This document shows positions 52,474 through 59,067 of a DNA stretch of 59,067 nt, piece after piece. The notes below the pieces were generated by a model, which made no database searches, had not been told where the DNA came from, and saw only the letters and a list, made by a program, of their open reading frames with translations. The DNA comes from Selenomonadaceae bacterium (GTDB lineage: Bacteria; Bacillota; Negativicutes; Selenomonadales; Selenomonadaceae), in NCBI GenBank assembly GCA_024698045.1, contig JAILRS010000019.1:1-59067 (forward strand), read 5' to 3'. Both the position numbers and the translations under genes were made by a program. Positions within the stretch are counted from its first letter, which is position 1; every line of letters begins with the position of its first letter.

Positions 52474-53715
52474 TTAGTACAGCGGATATTTTTCGCAGAG
52501 CGCGGCGACACGTGCACGCGCCTCGACTTTCTTTTCTTCGTCTGTGGGATTGTTCAATACAAGTGCGATGATATCGGCAACTTCCTTCATGTCGACTTCT
52601 TTGAATCCGCGCGTGGTAAGTGCGGGGCTGCCCAATCTCAAACCGCTTGTGACGAAAGGAGAACGCGGCTCGAACGGAATTGTATTTTTATTCGCGGTGA
52701 TGTTGACTTCGTCAAGAACATTCTGCGCCTCTTTGCCCGTGATATTCTTGCTCGTCAAATCAACCAACATCAAATGATTGTCGGTACCGCCCGAAACGAT
52801 TCTGAAACCGTCCGCCATCAAAGTTTCCGCCAAAATTTTTGCATTCTTGATAATTTGCGCGGCGTACTCTTTAAATTCGGGTTGAAGAGCTTCGCCGAGT
52901 GCAACTGCTTTCGCGGCGATAACATGCATCAAGGGACCTCCCTGAGTACCGGGGAAAATAGCCTTGTTGAACTGTTTACCGAATTCGGCATCTTTACAGA
53001 GAATCAAACCGCCGCGAGGTCCGCGAAGAGTTTTATGCGTGGTAGAAGTGACAACATCAGCGTAGGGCAACGGACTGGGATGTAAACCTGCCGCGACAAG
53101 ACCGGCAATATGCGCCATATCTACCATCAAATACGCGCCGACTTTTTTCGCGATTTCCGCAAGACGTTCAAAATCAATCGTTCTCGAATAAGCCGAAGCA
53201 CCTGCGACGATAATTTTCGGTTTACATTCGGCGGCAGTCTTTTCCAGAGCGTCATAATCAATCGTTTCGGTTTCGCGGCTCACACCGTAAGCAACGATGT
53301 TAAAATACTTACCGCTCAAATTGACGGGCGAACCGTGAGTCAAATGACCGCCGTCGGTTAAATTCATACCCATGATTGTATCGCCGGGATTCGCCAATGC
53401 AAAGTAAACCGCCGTATTTGCTTGAGCTCCCGAATGCGGTTGCACGTTTGCATATTCGCAGTTGAAAAGTTTTTTGGCGCGATCTATGGCAAGTTGCTCG
53501 ACGACATCGACGAATTCACAGCCGCCGTAGTAACGTTTGCCGGGATAACCTTCCGCGTATTTGTTCGTTAATACGGAACCTTGAGCCTCCATTACCGCTT
53601 TGCTGACAATATTTTCGGACGCGATTAACTCCAATTTGTTGCGTTGGCGATTCAGTTCGCTTTCTACCGCCGCGAATACTTCGGCGTCCTTATTCATGCC
53701 TTTCATTAAATCCAT
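52474..53715 (-). CDS. glyA: Serine hydroxymethyltransferase GlyA
   Basis: A 413-aa PLP enzyme that interconverts serine and glycine with tetrahydrofolate. It has the N-terminal [17 protein letters not shown], the substrate region [27 protein letters not shown], and the PLP-lysine motif [14 protein letters not shown]. The ATG at 53715 follows GGAGG by 8 nt; the open frame to 53730 includes that site. The gene lies 33 nt after tsaC/ywlC. Confidence 0.97.
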   Translation of the reverse strand: MDLMKGMNKDAEVFAAVESELNRQRNKLELIASENIVSKAVMEAQGSVLTNKYAEGYPGKRYYGGCEFVDVVEQLAIDRAKKLFNCEYANVQPHSGAQANTAVYFALANPGDTIMGMNLTDGGHLTHGSPVNLSGKYFNIVAYGVSRETETIDYDALEKTAAECKPKIIVAGASAYSRTIDFERLAEIAKKVGAYLMVDMAHIAGLVAAGLHPSPLPYADVVTSTTHKTLRGPRGGLILCKDAEFGKQFNKAIFPGTQGGPLMHVIAAKAVALGEALQPEFKEYAAQIIKNAKILAETLMADGFRIVSGGTDNHLMLVDLTSKNITGKEAQNVLDEVNITANKNTIPFEPRSPFVTSGLRLGSPALTTRGFKEVDMKEVADIIALVLNNPTDEEKKVEARARVAALCEKYPLY

Positions 53716-53748
53716 GGTGATAACCTCCAAAAAAAATTTTTTACCAAG

Positions 53749-54363
53749 TCAAAGCACCGATAAAATTTTTTCAAACGGTATCGCGCCCTGACGAAGAATT
53801 TTCGGCTCGGATGTTGTCATGTCGATTATTGTTGACGAAATTCCGATATCACAACTTCCTCCGTCCAAAATTATTTCGACTTTGCCCGATAAATTTTGCG
53901 CAACTTCCTGCGCAGTTTTAGGCGGCTGTGCTCCCGATAAATTTGCACTCGGCGCGGCTATCGGGCACCCCGATGACTTTATGAACCTCAAAGCGATATC
54001 ATTTGCGGGGAATCTTATTCCGACACTCGATTTTCCGCCCGTAACAAAGTCCGGCACAATTTTAGTCTTAGGCAGGATTATCGTCAAGCCGCCGGGACAA
54101 AATGCCGCGAATAATTTTTCTGCCGCCGAAGATATTTTTGCAACTTGCTCGACTTGCTCCATGCTTGCCACATGCAAACTCAGCGGCTTATCGGAGGGGC
54201 GTCCCTTCGCCTCAAAAATTTTCCTGCATGCCTCGACATTCAAGCCATCCGCACCCAATCCGTAAACTGTTTCCGTCGGGAACGCCACTATTTCTCCGCT
54301 CTTGATTAATTTCGCCGCGCGCAATATATTTTCTTCCGTCGGCGATAATATTTCCGTCCGCAA
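53749..54363 (-). CDS. Threonylcarbamoyl-AMP synthase, YrdC/TsaC type (YwlC/Sua5 family)
   Basis: A 204-aa single-domain enzyme that makes threonylcarbamoyl-AMP for the t6A modification of ANN-decoding tRNAs. It shows FPTETVYGLGADG, KGRPSDKPLSLHV, CPGGLTIILP, SVGIRFPAN and the SGCPIAAPSANLSG signature. It is shorter than Sua5 (about 340 aa) because the C-terminal Sua5 domain is missing, as in TsaC. The start is TTG with GAGG 8 nt upstream. A gene of this family next to glyA is common in Firmicutes. Confidence 0.93.
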   Translation of the reverse strand: MRTEILSPTEENILRAAKLIKSGEIVAFPTETVYGLGADGLNVEACRKIFEAKGRPSDKPLSLHVASMEQVEQVAKISSAAEKLFAAFCPGGLTIILPKTKIVPDFVTGGKSSVGIRFPANDIALRFIKSSGCPIAAPSANLSGAQPPKTAQEVAQNLSGKVEIILDGGSCDIGISSTIIDMTTSEPKILRQGAIPFEKILSVL

Positions 54364-54404
54364 ATTTTTTTCCTCTCCTCTTGGTTGATAAAATTCGCAT
54401 CGTC

Positions 54405-54434
54405 ATTATATCAGATATTGCAAGTCTTTGCTAA
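54405..54434 (-). promoter_or_regulatory. Possible promoter of the tsaC-glyA-PAP2 operon
   Basis: Perfect TATAAT (54405-54410) with TTAGCA (54429-54434) 18 bp upstream on the minus strand. The -35 is weak. It overlaps back to back with the rpsT promoter region. Confidence 0.45.
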
Positions 54435-54441
54435 ATTCCCC

Positions 54442-54470
54442 TTGCAATTTGTTTTTTCCTGTGCTAAACT
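54442..54470 (+). promoter_or_regulatory. Promoter of rpsT
   Basis: TTGCAA (54442-54447), 17 bp, TAAACT (54465-54470), about 40 nt before the rpsT start codon. Confidence 0.65.
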
Positions 54471-54512
54471 CCTTTAGCTGTAAACATTTATTCTTCGAGG
54501 AGGTGCAACCAC

Positions 54513-54779
54513 TTGCCTAACATTAAATCGTCAATTAAAAGCATGCGTATAGACGCCAAACGCCGCGAACGCAATATTACGGAGAAAGAACGTTTCAAGA
54601 AAGCTCAGAAACTCGTATTGAATGCAATCGCGGAAGGCAATGCCGATGAAGCTAAAAAACTTCTTCCGGCTGCTTACAAAGCTTTGGATCAGGCTGCCGC
54701 AAACAATACCATTCACAAAAATGCAGCGGCTCGCAAAAAATCCAAACTTACTTTGAAAGTCAATTCAATTACCGCTTAA
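54513..54779 (+). CDS. rpsT: 30S ribosomal protein S20
   Basis: An 88-aa basic helical protein of the small subunit with the family pattern PNIKSSIKSMRIDAKRRERN and NTIHKNAAARKKSKL. The start is TTG with GAGGAGGTG 7 nt upstream. A TTG (or other rare) start is a known trait of rpsT in several bacteria and is linked to its expression control. A monocistronic gene with its own promoter and terminator. Confidence 0.95.
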   Translation: MPNIKSSIKSMRIDAKRRERNITEKERFKKAQKLVLNAIAEGNADEAKKLLPAAYKALDQAAANNTIHKNAAARKKSKLTLKVNSITA

Positions 54780-54833
54780 ATTTTTCGGAGAGTTCGTCAA
54801 ACGTGACGGGCTCTATTTTTTTCCGCAAATTAA

Positions 54834-54867
54834 AATCCGTGAGCATAAACACTCGCGGATTTTTTTT
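54834..54867 (+). terminator. Terminator of rpsT
   Basis: AATCCGTGAG (54834-54843) pairs with CTCGCGGATT (54852-54861), with one wobble, followed by TTTTTT. The 3' flank touches the stop codon of the convergent priA gene. Confidence 0.85.
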
Positions 54868-57064
54868 AATCCGTTGTTGTCGGGTCTATATCGATTTGAA
54901 TATCATCGCGCAAATGCAATTCGTGTTCCCGTAAAAATCTGCGCACGACAGACAAATTATCCGTCTTAATCAGCACGGTAAATCTAAACATATCGCGCAA
55001 TTGAGCAATTGCGGCAGGGATGGGACCGAAAATTTCATGCCGCCCCGAAATTTTGCCGACTACTTCCGCCTTGAAAGTTTTGACAATCTCAACGGCTCGC
55101 GCGACGGTTTTATCTTCGTTCCTACCCGTGACAATCAATTTAATCAGACGACAGAACGGCGGGAAAAAAATTTCTTTGCGTTGCGGCAATTCGTATTCGT
55201 AAAATTTTTCGTAGTCGTGATTGCAACCGAAACGAACGGCGGGCGCGTCGACATTGTAAGCTTGCACGATAACTTTGCCCGGTAAATTCGCGCGACCTGC
55301 TCGACCTGCCGCCTGCGTTATTAATTCAAAACAAGTTTCCGCCGCCCTAAAGTTTGAGAAAGTCAAAGCGGCATCGGCACTCAAAACGCCTACCGCCGTG
55401 ACACCGCCGATATCGTGTCCTCGTGCAACCATTTGCGTACCGAATAAAATATCGTATTCATGCGCCGCGAATGCCTCCAAAATTTTTTTGTGACCGAATT
55501 TGCCGCCCGTCGAATCTCTGTCCATGCGCAATACTCTTGCGTTCGGTAATGAGGTTTTCAATGCGTGTTCTAATTTTTCCGTACCGCTACCCAAAAATTT
55601 TATTTTGTGCGATTTACAAACGGGACAAATTTTCGGCGGTTCCGATTCAATTCCGCAATGATGACATCGCAATTTCCCGTCCGCGTGATATGTCATCGGC
55701 ATTTTGCAATCGGGACATGCCGCCGTTGCTCCGCAAGATCTGCACATTACCACAGTCGACCAGCCGCGCCGATTTAAAAGCAATATCGCCTGTTGTCCGT
55801 CCGCTACCGTTTTTTTTAACAGCTCGATTAATTCGCGGCTCAATACCCCGAAATTTCCCTCGCGCAATTCTCCGCGCATGTCAACACATTTTATCTGCGG
55901 CAACGGATTATTTAAAACTCTGTGCGGCATTTTCAACAGAGTTAATTCGCCCTGTTGCGCACGGTAAAATTTTTCCAAAGATGGAGTCGCAGAACCGAAG
56001 ACTATTACGGCGTCGTGAAACTTGGCAAATTCTTCGGCGACTGTTCCGGCATTGTAGCGCGGCGAATTTTTTTCCTGCTTGTATGAACTGTCTTGCTCCT
56101 CGTCAACAACAATTAAACCTACATTATCTATCGGTGTGAACAGTGCGGATCTTGCTCCTATCATCGTGCCGATTTCTTCGCCGCGTATCTTATCGAAAAC
56201 ATCGGCGCGTTCGTCTATGCTCAATTTGCTGTGAATTACTGCCACGTCGTCAAAATGTGCCTTGAAATTTGCGACCGTTTGACTTGTCAAAGCAATTTCG
56301 GGTACCAAAATTATCACGCGCCGCCCGAGCTGTCGAGTTATCTTCGCCAATTCGATATAGACTTGCGTTTTGCCCGAACCCGTCACGCCGTGCAATAAGA
56401 ATCCACGAAATTTTTTCTGCGTCAAAGAATTTTTTACCGTCGCTATCGCCGCACGCTGTTCGTCCGTTAAATCGAAAGTCATTGCTACTGATTTTACGTG
56501 CGAATAACTGTTGCGCAGGATACGACGCTTGATTATTTCCACCAAATTTTTTTCCGCCAATGCGTTTACGATTGTCGACGATATTTTTTCCGCCGCCAAT
56601 TCCGTCGCCGTCATCGTGCCGCGTTCCGATAAAAGTTGCAGTAATTTCAATTGTGTCTTGGCGCGCGAAAATTCTTTCTCGTCAAAAGCTCCGACGAGTT
56701 TGATTATTTTTTCGTAGATAATTTTCAATTTGCGACCGCGTCGCCCCGGCATAAACAAACCCATAGCCTGCGCAAGCGGACAAAGATAAAATTCCGCCAG
56801 CCAACGCGCTTCACTCATCATCACGGGCGTAAACCATGCTTCTTCGTCTATCACGTCGATTATTTCTTTCAGCGCGAAATCAAATTCGGCGGTATCGTCA
56901 ATCGTGCGCACATTTATCACAAAGCCGTCCAATTTCTGTCGACCGAACGGAATTATCACGCGCCAACCTGCCGACAATGTTTTGAATTTTTCCGGTACTG
57001 CGTACGTAAAATTTTTATCGATTGTGTTCGTCGTCACGTTTACACAAACTTCGGCGATTATCAT
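54866..57064 (-). CDS. priA: Primosomal protein N' (replication restart helicase PriA)
   Basis: A 732-aa superfamily 2 helicase that reloads the replisome at stalled forks. The N-terminal 3'-DNA-binding domain is followed by Walker A HGVTGSGKTQVYIE, the DEEQ box (VVDEEQDSSYKQ) and VFGSATPSLE. The Zn-binding insert has paired cysteines CRSCG..CPDC, CHHCG and CPVC. GTQMVARGHDI and ITQAAGRAGRA come later. ATG with AGGAGA 6 nt upstream. Divergent from the HlyD-type gene across 141 nt. Confidence 0.96.
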   Translation of the reverse strand: MIIAEVCVNVTTNTIDKNFTYAVPEKFKTLSAGWRVIIPFGRQKLDGFVINVRTIDDTAEFDFALKEIIDVIDEEAWFTPVMMSEARWLAEFYLCPLAQAMGLFMPGRRGRKLKIIYEKIIKLVGAFDEKEFSRAKTQLKLLQLLSERGTMTATELAAEKISSTIVNALAEKNLVEIIKRRILRNSYSHVKSVAMTFDLTDEQRAAIATVKNSLTQKKFRGFLLHGVTGSGKTQVYIELAKITRQLGRRVIILVPEIALTSQTVANFKAHFDDVAVIHSKLSIDERADVFDKIRGEEIGTMIGARSALFTPIDNVGLIVVDEEQDSSYKQEKNSPRYNAGTVAEEFAKFHDAVIVFGSATPSLEKFYRAQQGELTLLKMPHRVLNNPLPQIKCVDMRGELREGNFGVLSRELIELLKKTVADGQQAILLLNRRGWSTVVMCRSCGATAACPDCKMPMTYHADGKLRCHHCGIESEPPKICPVCKSHKIKFLGSGTEKLEHALKTSLPNARVLRMDRDSTGGKFGHKKILEAFAAHEYDILFGTQMVARGHDIGGVTAVGVLSADAALTFSNFRAAETCFELITQAAGRAGRANLPGKVIVQAYNVDAPAVRFGCNHDYEKFYEYELPQRKEIFFPPFCRLIKLIVTGRNEDKTVARAVEIVKTFKAEVVGKISGRHEIFGPIPAAIAQLRDMFRFTVLIKTDNLSVVRRFLREHELHLRDDIQIDIDPTTTD

Positions 57065-57205
57065 TTCGATTCTCCTGTCTGCTTATTCACCGTGTTTGTG
57101 AAAATATTTTACATTTACTTCACAACGGCTTTTTTGTAAAATATCGGTTAGATACATTAAACCACGTCGCTAAAAACCGCGCCCGACTAAGGAGTTATTA
57201 CCCTT

Positions 57206-58348
57206 ATGAGAAAATATGTTATTGCGTCCGTTGCATTCGTCATGCTGATAATTTTTGCGTTGATAAGTTACGGCGTTTATCTGAAGCAGAAGGAAGATGC
57301 GCAGATAATGACGGACAGAAGTCTTTTACTGAAAGGTGAAAAGGCTCGGCGACGCAATATTAATCCCGTGATTCCGATTGATGCAATTTCTTTTTACTCA
57401 AATGAAACGACAGATATTGTCTCATTGGTTGACGGCAAAGTAGAAAAAATTTCGGTAAAGGAAAATGAAAACGTGCGGCAGGGACAATTACTCTGCACGG
57501 TGACGGATGAAAAATTGCCGCTGCAGTTACGCGAAGCCGAAAGCAATATTTTTAGGGCGGAAGCGGAATTTGAACACGCTAAAAATTCCTATGAACGATA
57601 CGAAAAATTGATGAAGTTGGAAGCGACTTCAAAAAATGCATACGACGAAAAATTTTCAGCGTATCGCGCCGCCGCCGCCGCATTGGAAAGTTGTCGCGCT
57701 CGAAAAGCTTTGATTTTAAAAATGCAAGACAATCAAAATGTTTGCGCGACAATTGACGGTACGATATTAAAAATTTACAAACAGAACGGAGCATATGTGG
57801 TGAGCGGTACGCCGATAATTTTGCTCGGCGATTACAGTAAGTTGTATTTCAATTTGACTATGGATGATAAAATTACTCGTTTCCTTAAAGTCGATATGGA
57901 AGTAAGTTTATCTTTCCGCAACGGTACTGATTTCGATTTCTCTAAGATAGTGACCGTGAAGAAGAATAAGCACGAAAAATTTATCGCCGTAATAAAAAAT
58001 TTTTCGCCGCCGCTCAAAGATAATCCGGATAGAAGGCAAGTGTTTTTCGAAATAAAAAATCAAACGGGAATATTAGAGCCGAAGATATACAGAGATGTGA
58101 CAATGAAGCTCGTACATCCGTTGAACAGTTTGACTGTGCCGCTCAAGGCTTTTACCGATGACAATCATGATACGTTATTTGTTTTGAGGAATGACGGAAC
58201 TGTAGAACGCCGCGCGGTAAAATGTGGATTAGATGACGGAAATAATATTGTTGTGCGTGAAGGATTGAAGGAGGGCGAAGTTATTATCACTTCGGGCGTA
58301 AATGATTTGGAGGACGGAACAAAAGTCAGCGTTAACGTCAAGAAATAA
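57206..58348 (+). CDS. HlyD/RND-type periplasmic adaptor (membrane fusion protein)
   Basis: A 380-aa protein with one N-terminal membrane anchor (about residues 5-25). The barrel-sandwich/lipoyl halves are VDGKVEKISVKENENVRQGQ and ATIDGTILKIYKQNGAYV. A coiled-coil hairpin lies between them (about residues 110-170), followed by a beta-barrel and a membrane-proximal domain ending EGLKEGEVIITSGVNDLEDG. Such adaptors bridge an inner-membrane pump (RND, ABC or MacB-type) to an outer-membrane channel. No pump or TolC-like gene is adjacent, so its partner must be elsewhere. ATG with AAGGAG upstream. It could in principle serve export of the giant proteins, but nothing here shows it. Confidence 0.85.
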   Translation: MRKYVIASVAFVMLIIFALISYGVYLKQKEDAQIMTDRSLLLKGEKARRRNINPVIPIDAISFYSNETTDIVSLVDGKVEKISVKENENVRQGQLLCTVTDEKLPLQLREAESNIFRAEAEFEHAKNSYERYEKLMKLEATSKNAYDEKFSAYRAAAAALESCRARKALILKMQDNQNVCATIDGTILKIYKQNGAYVVSGTPIILLGDYSKLYFNLTMDDKITRFLKVDMEVSLSFRNGTDFDFSKIVTVKKNKHEKFIAVIKNFSPPLKDNPDRRQVFFEIKNQTGILEPKIYRDVTMKLVHPLNSLTVPLKAFTDDNHDTLFVLRNDGTVERRAVKCGLDDGNNIVVREGLKEGEVIITSGVNDLEDGTKVSVNVKK

Positions 58349-58350
58349 AA

Positions 58351-58790
58351 CTCCTTTCGTTTGTTAAGCAAAAGGAGACAAAGTCAACTTGGTTGCGATT
58401 AGTTTTTGCTAAAACGTGGCTACACTTTCTAACTTAGTTAGAAATATTTTTTTATTGGTTGTGTATACTTTTCTTTGTTCGCCCAAAGAAAAGTAACAAA
58501 AGAAAGGGCACCTCGCAGGGGCGGTAGTATTTGGTAGACGAAGTGTGTAGATAACACATGTCGGGTGTGCCGGCGGGTTATTCGCATCACGCGAATAAAA
58601 TGCCGGCTTAGTGCCGCCCATCCATGGGCGGCTCACTATCATTAATATTGCGCTTCTCGTCAATCTTCAGCCGTTAAACTCGCGGCGATTGCCTTTGACT
58701 TAATGAATACCCTACCGCGATTATTGGATGCAACGTCACGTTGCCGGCGGCCGCCCGTCCATGGGCGGCTTCGTTATTTTCAGTGTTATA
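58351..58790. repeat. Composite of dispersed intergenic repeats and hairpins
   Basis: No gene seen. It starts with CTCCTTT..AAAGGAG (58351-58377) and ACAAAGTCAAC, the head of the repeat family. Two unrelated hairpins follow: ACTTTTCTTTG-TTCGCC-CAAAGAAAAGT (58467-58494), and GCCGGC..GCCGGC (58569-58607) enclosing ATTCGC-N5-GCGAAT. Two copies of the GCCGCCC-N6-GGGCGGC palindrome (58613-58632 and 58750-58769) follow. The stretch TTTGACTTAATGAAT to ATTGGATGCAACGTCACGTT lies between them, also found near 3711-3845. It appears to be repeats inserted next to and into one another. Confidence 0.7.
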
Positions 58791-58797
58791 CTTCTAG

Positions 58798-59067
58798 TCA
58801 ATGTTCAACCGTCATGACTGCGGCTTTGCGTAACTTCCGCGCCGTAAAGAAAAACGAAATCGATAATGGAATCAGTGCCCCAATCCACGCCATAGGCGCA
58901 GCCAAACACGCCCCCAAAAATCCCATCCATTTAACGAGGAAAATCGATGCCGCTATCCTCATAATTAATTCGATAATCCCCGCAATCGTCGGTACCAAAC
59001 TTTGTCCCAAACCTTGCAAAGTAAATCGGAAAATGAACATCAACGCGATTGACCAATACGACAAGCC
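58798..59067 (-). CDS. C-terminal part of a second MATE-type transporter (cut by window edge)
   Basis: Ninety codons are visible, ending at TGA 58798. Two to three hydrophobic helices show the MATE C-terminal pattern FRFTLQGLGQSLVPTIAGI, IELIMRIAASIFLV and GACLAAPMAWIGALIPLSIS. The N-terminal portion lies beyond position 59067. It is a different gene from the MATE transporter at 17023. Confidence 0.75.
   Translation of the reverse strand, partial: GLSYWSIALMFIFRFTLQGLGQSLVPTIAGIIELIMRIAASIFLVKWMGFLGACLAAPMAWIGALIPLSISFFFTARKLRKAAVMTVEH

Noticed and set aside
58409..58663. 84-codon minus-strand frame downstream of the HlyD-type gene
   Set aside because: It runs entirely through hairpins and repeat DNA, and its product contains translated palindrome sequence; no credible ribosome binding site.

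Overview
The window looks like chromosomal DNA of a diderm (outer-membrane) Firmicute, most likely class Negativicutes. The support is indirect. There is a Firmicute-style gene repertoire with strong GGAGG ribosome binding sites and frequent TTG starts, a MurE carrying the meso-diaminopimelate DNPR motif, a PhoP/PhoB box of the 11-bp TTAACA type, a surface-adhesin-E-like exported protein and a periplasmic adaptor of the HlyD/RND type. Genus and species cannot be fixed from the sequence alone. There are no rRNA, tRNA or CRISPR features that I can see.

Layout. Positions 488-10722 (minus strand) form a peptidoglycan-precursor operon read murE, murF, mraY, murD, SMR transporter, murG, murC-ddl fusion, ftsQ. 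It departs from the textbook dcw order in three ways: a small SMR-family membrane protein is translationally coupled between murD and murG where ftsW is usually found, MurC and Ddl are one polypeptide, and murB is absent. Positions 11137-18375 hold a small exported protein, dxs-tlyA, a divergent radical SAM gene, a DUF896-proC pair and a MATE transporter.

Positions 18376-40100 are the most unusual part: three tandem paralogous genes encoding giant repeat proteins (2400 aa, 4026 aa, and a third that is shortened and frameshifted). Each has its own near-consensus sigma-70 promoter (TTGAAA-17-TATAAT), a conserved roughly 100-nt leader, and a terminator of one common family. The proteins mix RTX-like GGxGxD beta-roll repeats with NISGGxF parallel beta-helix repeats. 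They lack an N-terminal signal peptide and end in a conserved C-terminal block, which suggests type I secretion and a surface or matrix role. The DNA inside the genes is itself highly repetitive, including a 137-bp perfect duplication.

Positions 40168-47245 hold a phosphate-starvation locus: a Pho box, pstB-phoU-pstS-pstC-pstA-phoB, then phoR on the opposite strand, convergent with phoB. A structured remnant that resembles an IS200/IS605 end or omega/HEARO-type RNA lies between them and supplies the phoR stop codon. Positions 47353-51408 are the grpE-(52-aa ORF)-dnaK-dnaJ chaperone cluster, without hrcA or a CIRCE element. The remainder holds a PAP2 phosphatase, a tsaC/ywlC-glyA operon, rpsT, priA, a lone HlyD-type adaptor and the C-terminal end of a second MATE-type gene cut by the window edge.

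A dispersed intergenic repeat of about 190 bp, built around the palindrome GCCGCCC-N6-GGGCGGC, occurs at four places (3582-3955, 10852-11041, 14412-14602, 58351-58790) and looks like a non-autonomous or REP-like element family.
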